The notes under the pieces were generated by a model that was given only the letters and a program-made list of their open reading frames with translations, was not told the DNA's origin and made no database searches. From NCBI RefSeq assembly GCF_910592395.1, contig NC_088319.1, positions 12,276,001-12,340,000 of the forward strand: a stretch of 64,000 bases of DNA. The letters are read 5' to 3'. Below are positions 38,628-48,810 of the stretch, one piece after another. Made by a program: the position numbers and the translations under genes. The first letter of the stretch is position 1. Each line of letters starts with the position of its first letter. This stretch comes from Lineus longissimus. Its lineage: Eukaryota; Nemertea; Pilidiophora; Heteronemertea; Lineidae.

Positions 38628-39601
38628 GTTGTCACAATGTGCAGCCTTTGTGACTTAATTTCAAATTCTGATTATTGTATACGTTTAGACTGAGGTGGCT
38701 GTTAATCGTTTCTCTTAATGTTCCCTAACAGCTTCAGCTTGCTCGTATCTAAGCCTCTCTAATGACCGTGAGGACGTTTCGTTCATTGTCTTGACCTCTC
38801 CACGGCGTTCAAACGCAAGTCTTTGCCATTGTAACCGCTGCGAATGAGTGTACTCAGATAAGACTCGGGGACGCTTCGTTCGGAGTTCCTAAACCTCTCT
38901 AGTGAAACCTTTTTACTTGTTGCGTTTTCAGCCTGGACCTGCTTATTCAAGTTCAACATTTCTTCTGATGAATATGACCTCCTGAACCAGGGTAAAACGC
39001 GTTGTCTTAGTGTCTCTAAACCTCTCCAGAATGCATCCAGCTGAATGGATCAAGGCAGCACCTGACGGCCCAAAGCATGTCTGCCTCGCTTCTTGGTCCG
39101 AACACAAGCCGGCAGCACATGCCGGTCCCTCACGAATGGCGCATATATAACCAGCTGGATGAGGTGAGGCGTTTTTCTCTGCCGGCTGGATGTTCCATAC
39201 CACTGTCCTTTGGTTGTGACTATTGCGGAATGGTTGTGAGATACTTCCGATTTGTATTGACAGATCCAGGCTTCTAAGAACAACAGGGGAACCTTGGTGG
39301 TTGTTATGAATTACTTCTTCTTGAACATTCACTCTTCACTGGGTGTTATTCTCCAGGGAGTATGCCTCCTCAAAGGGGACGAGCATTTTTACAGCTGGGG
39401 ACCAGTTGGGTTTATTGGCCTGGTGATTTAGTCATCGGCTAGAGGAAGAGTCATCACAAGCTACTCATGTTTCTCACTTGGTGAGGTGAGGCTGATCTTT
39501 CGAATTCAACAGGGGTCACAATTGGCTCTTCACTGCCACATTGAAGGAAAGGAACAAGCAGAAGGAACCATTTCACCGGCCAAAAATTTGCTTTTGGGGT
39601 A

Positions 39602-39735
39602 CAGAACTTCTCTATTAAGAATGCTCTTGGGACCGACAAGAGCTGTCCTTAATAAAGAGTTGTCTTGATTAGAGAGGTCAAGTTGAATGGAAACAACCAA
39701 TTTGGGTCCAAAACTAGTGTCCTAAATAGAGGGGG
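39602..39735 (-). mobile_element. pogo-like MITE, right end degraded
   Basis: Starts CAGAACTTCTCTATTAAG after TA and continues with the family interior to GTGTCCTAAATAGAGGGG. The closing terminus is lost. Confidence 0.65.
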
Positions 39736-40085
39736 AGTCAATATATATAGTAGGTGTCTGTATATTTAGACAGAGGGATTACATTTTTTGAAAATTATTA
39801 GGAAGCAACAAAAAATGTTTTATCCACACATTTATTATAAATAATCCACCCAAAATATGTTCAAAATTACTCCTCATAGTGAAACTAACAAAACCTGTGT
39901 TTTTTAAGAAAATATCAAATAATATTTGACCATGCATTTGCATGAGTGAGAGTTTCATGGTCCTTATCTAATACCAGTAATGATCATGATTGTGATGATT
40001 GTATGCAAATTGATAAATTAAAGCACCAATAAATAGCTACCCTACATGTAGCAAAGGTGTAAGATTCTGAAATTTCCAATACAAC

Positions 40086-40536
40086 CATAAGTCGTACTTC
40101 CACCTATCAAACCCCCCCCCCGTGTCTTTTGTGCTTACACCTATGAATTGCCGTGTCTAAATAGACCCGTGTGTCAAATCCCCATGTCTATTAGCCCTAT
40201 CGAGCTCGATGGGGCTAATCGGGGCTAATTTAGACCCGTGTTCAACACAGGTTTTTTGATAGATGGAATCTGAATAGACACGGCAATTGCAAGTTCTAAG
40301 ATCCGGCGACAGATGGCGCGGTGTAGTTGCCTCGGTATTGCGCATGCGAAATTTCCCTCCAACGGGAAAGAAACACAGGAGAGCTCCCTTCCTACAGCGC
40401 ACATGTCGCTGGGGCTATTAACCATTTTCTAACACCACTGATAGGTGTCAGTGCGCCCCGGGATTTTTGACACACGGCGAAGACACGGGTTTTGAAAAAA
40501 CACGGGGTTTTATGATAGGTGGAACTATGACTATAG
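40086..40536. mobile_element. 451-bp inverted-repeat element (non-coding)
   Basis: The left end CATAAGTCGTACTTCCACCT and the right end AGGTGGAACTATGACTATAG are imperfect inverted repeats, continuing inward through ATCAAACCCC and GGGGTTTTATGAT. A second nested inverted pair (AATTGCCGTGTCTA and TAGACACGGCAATT) lies near 40150 and 40280. It has no credible coding frame and lies just downstream of EIF2AK1. Confidence 0.65.
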
Positions 40537-40752
40537 TTTCTAAAGCTGACATTTCCCAGGCCCCAAGACACTAAAACATAGAATGTGATTCCATCATATT
40601 CTGCTCATTCTGTCAATTCAATGAGGCCCTCTGTAAGATCTAAAGCTGTACTCGAAGGAAAACTGGAATATCTGTGGCAGTGTGTTACTTGGTATAGTAC
40701 ATCTAAAATTCGACTAGTTGCTAGCTAATAATTAAACTAAGTCCATCAGCTG

Positions 40753-43700
40753 TCAATCATCCAATGGCTGCAAATCTAGCAGCTGCAGCCTCAGCGCAGC
40801 TATTTCGCTATCTTTTTCCTCTAGAAGTTGACTCTGGTCTTGTAGAAGAGCATCCTTGTCACTTATCAGCTGTTTTTGTTGACGAATGATGCGATCTTTT
40901 TCCTTTACTTCACTACGCAACCATTCAGTCTCCTCCATTGCCATCGGTTCCTGGCTGGCACAAGCTTGAGGGCTGGGCTGTGAATAAAATATGGTATGTG
41001 AATTATTAAGGATTATCTTCTTCTCTGAATCCGAGAGAAAAAATCTTTACAGGTACATTTCACTCAGAACATGGAACGCATCAGTGTCCCAACATCGAAG
41101 GGCTTCCCCAAATCTGTCTTCAGATCCCCTATGCATTTAGCAAGGAGTCACAAGGGGTCAAGTTTATGAGAACGATCGCAGTGAGGTTGGGCTGGAGTCT
41201 TAATGAAAGAGGGACTATGAAGTTGGCATGGAAGTAAAATCAACCAAGTCGGCGCTGGACACTATAAAGCGTCAAGGCTTGACCAGAGAACATCGAGAAT
41301 GACAATGGCCTTTTAGAAAAAATAAGGGCAAGCTCAAAGATGGGTAAGCTTCTTTACTCTGTATTTTACACCAGATATCAAAATCTAAATACAGCTTCAT
41401 GTAAATAAAGTCCTAATTCTTCAAATGATCAAAGCAGACATACATTTTCATCCTTCTTCTCCATTTGCCCCGGACTCTCTGTCTTGGACATGTTGCCTTC
41501 AAGCAGCTCTTCTGCCGTTGGACGACTGTCATGGTCAACAGCCATCATATCCGTCACACACTGCGTCTGAGTCGGCCATTTTCTTTGGAAGATCGCGCAG
41601 AATTCCCCCCTGCGACAATCTTTCAGAGATTCCACACGCTCCATTCCAGTGTTGTATGGCTGGAAGAGCTCATATAGCACCACACCAAGGCTGTAGAGAT
41701 CACTCTGAAAGATTCAAAGGTTAAATTTCAAGCATCATGCGTCGAATTTCAGCTGAAAGACCTGTTTGAATTTTGTCATTTGAGGATAGCAACCAAATGA
41801 TTCAGAAATCTTGTCCCTCAAGGTTTTAAACATCTTCAGACACGCATGAGAGCCTGCTGGCCTAATGGTGAAGGCATCAACCTTGTGAATATAAGGTCGA
41901 AGATTCTAGCCCCGCTGGTAGCTCTTCTGATGGAACAGTTGATTAGCCAAAAGCTACCGGGTAGTTTACTACCTTATAGAGACAATTTCTTACTTTTGAG
42001 CCATAATTTGAACCTTTCAGCTGCTCTGGTGCTGCGTACATGCTTGTCCCGACTTTCTGTGTGTGGCCTCCATGGCCTGCATCGGCATATGTGTCATCTC
42101 GGCTAGCGGTCCAAAGGTCACATGCCAAGCCAAAGTCGCCAATCTTGACTTGAAGGTTGGAGCTGTTCACGAAGATGTTTCTTGGCTGAAAAAAGATATC
42201 ACTTACTACACCATACAGAAATGAAATATAAAAGCAGATGGTTGGAAAGAGACAGTGATGTGATAGAGTCTAAAGCTAAAAAGCCTGCAAAACCCATCAC
42301 TCAAAGGGGTTTTCAGACAAATAGGTGAAAAAGGAGGTGTGTTTCCATCACCTCTCAGGAAATTTCCCAGGCTAGGAAGCACCATTGACCAGTGGAGATA
42401 ATGCACAGTAAGAAATAATAACTTTAAGTGCCTTCGCCGGAAAGTGCTCTACAAAACAATATACTTTATAATAACAACTATAACAAGGGTCAACCTATAA
42501 GAGATATCTAGGCCAAGTAGTTTGTGATGCATTTAATCATTACTGCGCATGAAAATCTCAAGTGGCTATCACCAGGTGTTTGGAATCTTGAGAAGGTTGG
42601 TCTTGCGGGATGGGTTCATGAGATTTACAGATGGCCATCAACAGCATATTCTGACGTAGCTTCCCGCATAATCAACATCACTAAACAAACCTTGATATCT
42701 CTGTGAATGACATCTTGTCGATGTATGTAGGCAAGGCCTTCCAATACCTGACGGATAATCTTCATGTTGTCTGGTTCACTCACAACATTGTAGCGATCTA
42801 AAAGATTAAAATCAGAGTGATTGTTGCCACTGGCAGTGCTATTAAAGTCCTGAAGATGTGAGAGACCAACAGGGGGTTGAAAACTATAACCAGCAATTTA
42901 TAAAACTGCCCAAAGATGACACTGAGGAAGCCCATTTTGTAGTACAACTCTCCTTCCACAATGCATCATACCAACCTACTGAGGAGCCACATAGCCTATT
43001 GGTTGACACTGCTGGCTACCATGCAATAGGACCCAGTTTCAATCCTGGGTTTTATTTCTGGATGAACCGGCGTGGCTTTCAAGGAACTAGAATTCCCGGC
43101 TCTTAACAGTCATTTGAATGAGACATAAAACTCATACAAATGCTTTTTTCAAGATTCCTAACCCAAACCCTTTTACCTAATCAAATAAAGAGCAAGGTAT
43201 TCAGACATGTACCTTCACCAGTCAGGTTCACTGCCTGTAGATTCCTTGCGTCCATCCAATCCTTCAACGTCAGCTCACAAAGCTCCATCTGAATAAACAG
43301 ATGAATCTTACCCGCCTGAAGAAGACATAGAAAAATCCTTTCAACAACAAAATCCAAAGGTGCCAATCACAAAATAGAAGGTAACATCATATGTAGATAA
43401 CACGGTCAGCTCACATTTTGTAGTACATTCTGACGGTGCAGTAAAAAGCAGAAAGCACTAGATGTCTTGTATATCAAGTCCCTCATAGAGCCAAAATTAC
43501 TGTTTTTCAATCACGCTTCCACAAAGGACTTCTTTCACTTGTTATTTCAAACCCAGTTTAGCGAACGGAATGAAAAAATCTGGGGCTGTGCACTCGATAC
43601 TTACGAAAGGATACTTTTGATTAAAGTCTCTTTCAACCTCCATGTAGTGATCGTCACACATGTCGCACACCACCGGATCATAACTGATACTCCGGCGCAC

Positions 43701-46700
43701 CCAAAATTTCCTCGAACATTTCCTACACTCCCCATCTTGCTGAGTAGACGAGACTTGCCGTGGCGACGTGGAATCTGATCTTCCATGTGTTCCTCCGTAG
43801 CCGTTAACAGATAGGGAGCGTTGCACTAGGTCGTGTTTGGACGTGAACGGTGGATCTCCAAGTCCCGTGGGTTTTTCCCCACTGCGGTGCCTCGAACGCC
43901 TAGCCTTCACGATAGTCTCACTGTATTGTTTTTTACTATCCTCCTTAGATTTATCACTCCCCTTACGCTTCAGCGGAATATGTGGCTTTGGTTGGATATC
44001 TGGGTCACTGATGTCATCTATTGGCAGCTTTTTGAAAGAACCGCTCAAGTTGGAGGTGCCACCTATAGAGGAAGCCTCGCCTGTATTGCTGCCGCCTGCT
44101 GCAGCACCGCCCTTGACTGATGCGAGGTCTGACAAAGATTCATCGCTATCCCATCCAACTTCCATACTGGTTCGTGATTTGAGTTCAAATATTTTTGGTG
44201 TATCGACGTACTGGCGCAATCCGGATGCTGCAGTATCGAAAAGGATGCTGTCTTCCCCTTGTTCATCTTCGGTGGCTTCCTTCCCTACGCTGGAAAAGGA
44301 AACATACACATTTTCATATTTCATATACATGTAATCGGGCTGCCTTTGAACTTCACAAAACTATAGCAAAATCGGAAGGTAACAATCATGGTCAACTCTC
44401 ATACAAAGCTGCCCCTTGTACAGAGTGGATGACCCGAGAGTCTGTCAAAAAAAATGGTTAAGAAAAAAGAAAGGATTTAAGGATACCAGATCAGGGCTTG
44501 AACAATGATCAAAGGGATACCAGGGAGACTCAGACCAGGGTTATGTCATCCAAAAGACAATTACAGGGACATCAGCATCCTGTTAGGCAGCGTTGGCTGA
44601 CATAATGGGTATGATGGATTTTTCCAGTCGTAGATGACTATCTATAGTGTATAAAATTCGTGAAATCGATCTGGATAAGCCAATCCAATGATACTCAATT
44701 GGATATGGGCATCCCGCAAGGTGGTGCTGGCTAAGCAACCGGTCTCCATTGTCTGTTTTCCTCCTCGATCTATTTCCAAGCTGCCTCAAAGCAGCCTACT
44801 ACATTTTAACTTCAGATTTCTTCTATTTCTACCCTGGTTTGGCTCACCTTTGATTGTATTCGAGTGCCGGATATTCATGATTTGTTGCCAAGGATGGTGC
44901 TGTCCTAGGATTGTCCTCAACCCAGGCGTTATTGTAGCGGACGATGTTATCATGGCTAAGCCTAGCCAATACTTTTACCTCTCTCACAATCTGAAGAGGA
45001 GAGAATAAGAGGTAATAAATCACACCAGAACGAATAATCATCCTTACAGGGATGTGGCAGTGCCAGGAGCGAAAAAAACAGATAACTTTTCATGCGGAAA
45101 TTACATGCAAAGTATGCCTCTGAAAGCTCTATAAACAGTATTGGGCGATTGTATCGCAAGTAGGAGGAAACTGGATACACTGGAATATTTGGTAACTCAT
45201 GTAGCGCCCCTTGTATTCCTGTTTTCTGGATTCCCTACATACCTTCACACAGACATCAGGATTCGAATTTCTGAATCTGATTATCTTCACAGCGTATTCA
45301 CACCCGTCTAATTTGTGCCGGACCTGGAAAAAAAGAAATATGATATTAAACTTTACTCACAATTCAGAGAAGACTATCACAAGACCTAAATAAGAGCTAC
45401 CACCAATTAGGTTATAGTAACCCTTTCTGGTAAAAAAATCACTTTCAGAATTTCAAACCGTGCAGGAGAAATCACCAGACACATACCCGGAAAACATTCC
45501 CAAATCCTCCCTTTCCTAGAGTGCAGATTTCAGTGAACTCTGTCTCGTAGCGTGTACTCTTCATGGTGAGCATATCATGCGGAATTACAATTGGTGGTCT
45601 CTGAATGTCCCTGCAATACAAGAAAGATGATACAATTAATTCAAAATACTGGGTTTTCCATATCCTTTCCAGAAAATGTTGACTGTGATTGAACATTAAA
45701 ATTGGTTTATTGTGTGATATCCACTGTCATGGCAGCAGGCAATTTCATTCGCCCTTCCACTGCAGTGGCGGATTTAGGGGCGACACAAGAGGTGCCTATT
45801 CCTCGAAGAGCAACGATATTATAAAGTGCCTCTCCCCAAGAAGCAAAGAAGGAATTTAGCCCTCCAAAAGCTTTTCAGTAAAACTCAGTCAGTACTACTA
45901 CTAGAGCACTTCTGACCAGAACCCCCTTCATACAGCTAGGATATTGGCATGCCAGACAAAGAGACCTGTCCAAAGTCTCACGCAGGGTTTGAACCAGGGA
46001 CCTCTCCACTCCTAGCCTAGAGACAAAAGCCACTAGACCACAGGGGCTCCAGTACATGACGTATCAAATCAAATCAAATATCAAGACAAATCAAAACAAA
46101 ACATTTTATGGCAACTCACCTTTGATTAAAGAAGTTCCCAACATTTTTCGCCTCAAAGAATGAAATCCCAAATGTTGTACTCGTCTCGATAACCTTCATC
46201 GCTGCATTCATCATGCCCGCAAATGAGTTCCTGTACTGCTCTCTGATGTTACTGAACTCATCCATGTAGGTCAGCGGCGACATGGCATTGAGATCGGACA
46301 ACTTGCCACATATCACTGAAAGAAAAAGGATGCATATCTTCGTATACAAAATGATGTCATTCTGATGTCATGATCACGCGTAGAAAACGCACGTCAGGAT
46401 TTGCTGCGATCGTGTGCACCTAACGCCACTCAACAGACTGTGGAGTGACGCAACAATTTCAACGTCGCTCGATTGAGGCCAGATTCACTTGGATACAAGG
46501 AGTTTTTTCTCGCCTAACCCAATTACTTGTGGGATATTTTAAAATAAACCTGAATACAATTTAGGTAGAAGAGCAACTTTCATCGTACATGTATGTCAAG
46601 TGTCATTATTTTATCGAGATAAATATCAACAGGGGACTAGTTTGTTGCACCTTTTCTCAATGGACGCTAGAAAGGAATTTTGTCACCTGAATAACTTACA

Positions 46701-47680
46701 GTTAAAAAGTTCCTTCCGAAGTTTCTTGTCCTTCACATAGAGAGAGCAAATGTGCTCCAGTAGCGCCACCATGAGGAGATGATTGGGAACCTGTGGACGC
46801 TCCATCATCCTGGTGGCAACAACTCGTCCAACCTCATCCTCGCTGTCAATGGAGGTGTAATCACCATTTATCTCCGAATTCCAGTCTGTCTCTGCAAAGT
46901 CAAATGGAGGACATTTTTATTGAGATGACTACGGAGATCATGCAAGGGAGATCAAAAGTCAAAACGGGATTTTTCACAACCAGCCTTTGAGACGAGAAAA
47001 TGTACCTTTTCATTTCCTGTCTAAAGGGGTTCTAGGACAATTCCACCCCTCCCCCCCCCAGTCAAATTGCCCCCTTGGAGCCTAATTTTTTCTTTACAAA
47101 AGTGTTTTCTCCTCAGTTTACACTCCTAAGACTCCCTACCTCCAGCCAAGCCATATGCAGACCCATCTAAGAGAAGCTTTCGACCAGTCATACTCGAAGT
47201 GAACTCCATGTTTCAAAATTGTCTATGGCGTGGCTATGACTACAAGGGATCTTGAAACAATGTAGCCTATGATGGATTCAGTGAAACTCAACTTGAATCA
47301 TTGTGGAGAAACTGATCTTTCACCACGACCATGTAGCCTATGATGGATTCGGTGAAACTCAAAGATTCCTTGAATCATTGTGGAGAAACTGATCTTTCAC
47401 CACGACCATGTAGCCTATGATGGATTCGGTGAAACTCAAAGATTCCTTGAATCATTGTGGAGAAACTGATCTTTCACCACGACCATGTAGCCTATGATGG
47501 ATTCGGTGAAACTCAAAGATTCTTTGAATCATTGTGGAGAAACTGATCTTTCACCATGACCATGAAATGTATATCACGACAGATACCTCAGAGAGCAGGC
47601 CTGGGGTAGGCCTACTTACCATCGAATTCTTTGAATGACTCCATTACATGCCGTTTCTCTGGTTGTGGAGAATTGACCAT
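40753..47680 (-). CDS. EIF2AK1: EIF2AK1 / HRI eIF2-alpha kinase, complete, 12 exons, 789 aa
   Basis: Kinase that phosphorylates eIF2-alpha to reduce cytosolic translation under stress. Exons on the reverse strand: 47620-47680, 46700-46891, 46120-46315, 45487-45610, 45243-45323, 44848-44990, 43605-44289, 43213-43315, 42691-42797, 41994-42185, 41444-41704 and 40753-40977. All introns are GT-AG and all phases agree. The N-terminal HRI region (PNHLLMVALLEHICSLY) is followed by the P-loop GKGGFGNV (182-189), Lys204, Glu222, a kinase insert of about 229 aa (266-494, one exon), HRD (560-562), DFG (581-583), activation loop VGTSMYAAPE, and ELFQPYNTGMERVESL, a run typical of HRI. A C-terminal coiled coil (about 727-789) is typical of HRI and argues against PERK, PKR or GCN2. 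Human HRI is about 630 aa; the extra length is mostly insert. Oddities: CxxC-x16-CxxC at 454-477, and no residues matching the vertebrate heme ligands. Confidence 0.94.
41846..41930 (+). repeat. tRNA-like SINE head
   Basis: Contains an A-box-like TGGCCTAATGGTGAAGGCAT and, about 35 bp on, a B-box-like GGTCGAAGATTCTAGCC. It lies in an EIF2AK1 intron, antisense to the gene. The body and tail are not clearly defined. Confidence 0.45.
42985..43050 (+). repeat. Possible tRNA-like SINE head
   Basis: A-box-like TAGCCTATTGGTTGACACTG and B-box-like CCCAGTTTCAATCCTGGG lie at roughly tRNA spacing within an EIF2AK1 intron. Weak, because only the promoter-like boxes are visible. Confidence 0.3.
45870..46052 (-). 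repeat. tRNA-derived SINE
   Basis: The reverse strand reads CCCTGTGGTCTAGTGGCTTT (A-box region) and later CCTGGTTCAAACCCTGCGTG (good B box), followed by an unrelated body. It lies inside the intron between EIF2AK1 exons 3 and 4, in the same orientation as the gene. Confidence 0.6.
47262..47563. repeat. 77-bp tandem repeat, 4 copies, in EIF2AK1 intron 1
   Basis: Units start GTAGCCTATGATGGATTC at 47262, 47333, 47410 and 47487. The first unit lacks 6 bp and the other steps are exactly 77 bp. Copies are nearly identical, so the expansion is recent. No coding significance; it lies in the first intron close to the promoter. Confidence 0.9.
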
Positions 47681-48810
47681 TTATAGGGTGACCGTGCGAC
47701 TGCAGACTAGGCCAGTATTGAGACTCACTCAAGTGGTCCTATATGGCTCCATCATCAATTTTTCATTTCGTCATCAGCTGTCAATGAAATTGTGAAACGT
47801 GAACAAAGATGATACTTTAATTTGTATCTTTATTAATAAAAGATCAGCGAATCTAGTGGACAAACTTCTTTGTTGGGCATTGTATTGTTTAAAACAACAC
47901 TACAGTTTTCATAGAGCTTGAATTTCAGGCTCTTGTCTGTCCCGACGACCTATTTATATCAGATAATAAAAAAGCCATAGTAGACGGTGAAAGTGTACTG
48001 CATGCATGCACTGATGTGACATGAGTCATGATGCAGTGTTGTGTTGCTCTGCTTCACACACTACACAACATCATTCATACCAATACCATAAGTACACAAT
48101 ACACAAGTCACAACATAGACTCAGTTTTTTTATAAATCATGAAATAGAGTAGCCTAAGTTCGAGCAACACTCAACAAACTATTGCATGAAAGCAAATATT
48201 CTCCAGTTCACTTCATGTACAGAAGACAGCCAAAAATTGGATGAATCAAACAATGAAGTAGGCTCCCTACACGTTGCATCACATTTTCATCTTTTAGACA
48301 CTAAAAAAATAATCGGGATTCCCACTTTTGTCGGTTTCACCACAAGCCGGCAGATGGCAGCACTAAAAACGGTATCCAGTCGTTTCCTAGGTTGAATTCG
48401 AACCAAGAACGGTGTTCTCGAAGGAGTCGAACGCGTTCGCGAACCGTTCCTACCAAGAACAAAGATGGCGGACAAGGACAATTCGTCTGCTTTTTACGTT
48501 ATTTTTTGTGCGATTTCAACAATAAAACAATGTCTTGAACAGCTTTAACCCGCTCTACAACTTGTACGAATTAAATATTTAACATAGTCGACGAGACGTA
48601 AGACGAAAAATCGGTTTTATCGCGCCTTGTTCATTGTCGAAAATAACTTGCCGGCCGGGGTTTTCCCGTGGTTCCGGTAGGGTAGCTATGACAACAGTAC
48701 TTACCCGTTCGAGATTCGGGAACTTGTTCGCCTGTTCTCGGTCCGTTCCAGAACGGTGGCGAACAGGGAGTCGAATACACCCAAGAAATCGAACGCGCTA
48801 CTAAAAAAAC
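47681..48810. promoter_or_regulatory. Shared head-to-head promoter region of EIF2AK1 and SCLY
   Basis: The 1.1 kb between two divergent start codons must contain both promoters unless upstream noncoding exons exist. The part from about 48400 to 48800 is CpG-rich, with repeated GTTCGCGAAC-like and GAACGGT palindromic motifs. No TATA box is placed convincingly. A short ATGGCGGAC-initiated frame at 48465 (26 codons) may lie in SCLY 5' leader sequence. Confidence 0.5.

Larger units (their letters stand above)
30261..40085. other. Gene-poor stretch
   Basis: No supported gene. The two largest open frames, a 161-codon frame at 34774-35259 and a 129-codon reverse frame at 38943-39332, have no domain, signal or splice context and overlap rival frames. 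The 32-38 kb part is less AT-rich and richer in CpG than its flanks and could hold regulatory sequence of PRDM3/16, but sequence alone does not show this. The tandem repeat at 31.7 kb, homopolymer tracts and a duplicated 90-bp block are listed separately. Confidence 0.4.

Noticed and set aside
38754-39030. Repeated CCTCTCTA / CCTCTCCA text spaced about 100-130 bp, reminiscent of the pogo-like MITE core
   Set aside because: Only short motifs recur, terminal repeats are absent and spacing is irregular; it could be a very old remnant but cannot be supported.
38943-39332. 129-codon reverse open frame with opposing forward frame
   Set aside because: Both strands are open across the same stretch and neither has recognisable protein content.
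43833-44334. 165- and 95-codon forward open frames opposite the EIF2AK1 insert exon
   Set aside because: Shadow frames of the large coding exon on the reverse strand.
48465-48545. ATGGCGGACAAGG start with good initiation context, 26 codons
   Set aside because: Ends quickly without a donor that joins SCLY in frame. The SCLY start at 48811 fits by phase, so this is at most an upstream short frame.
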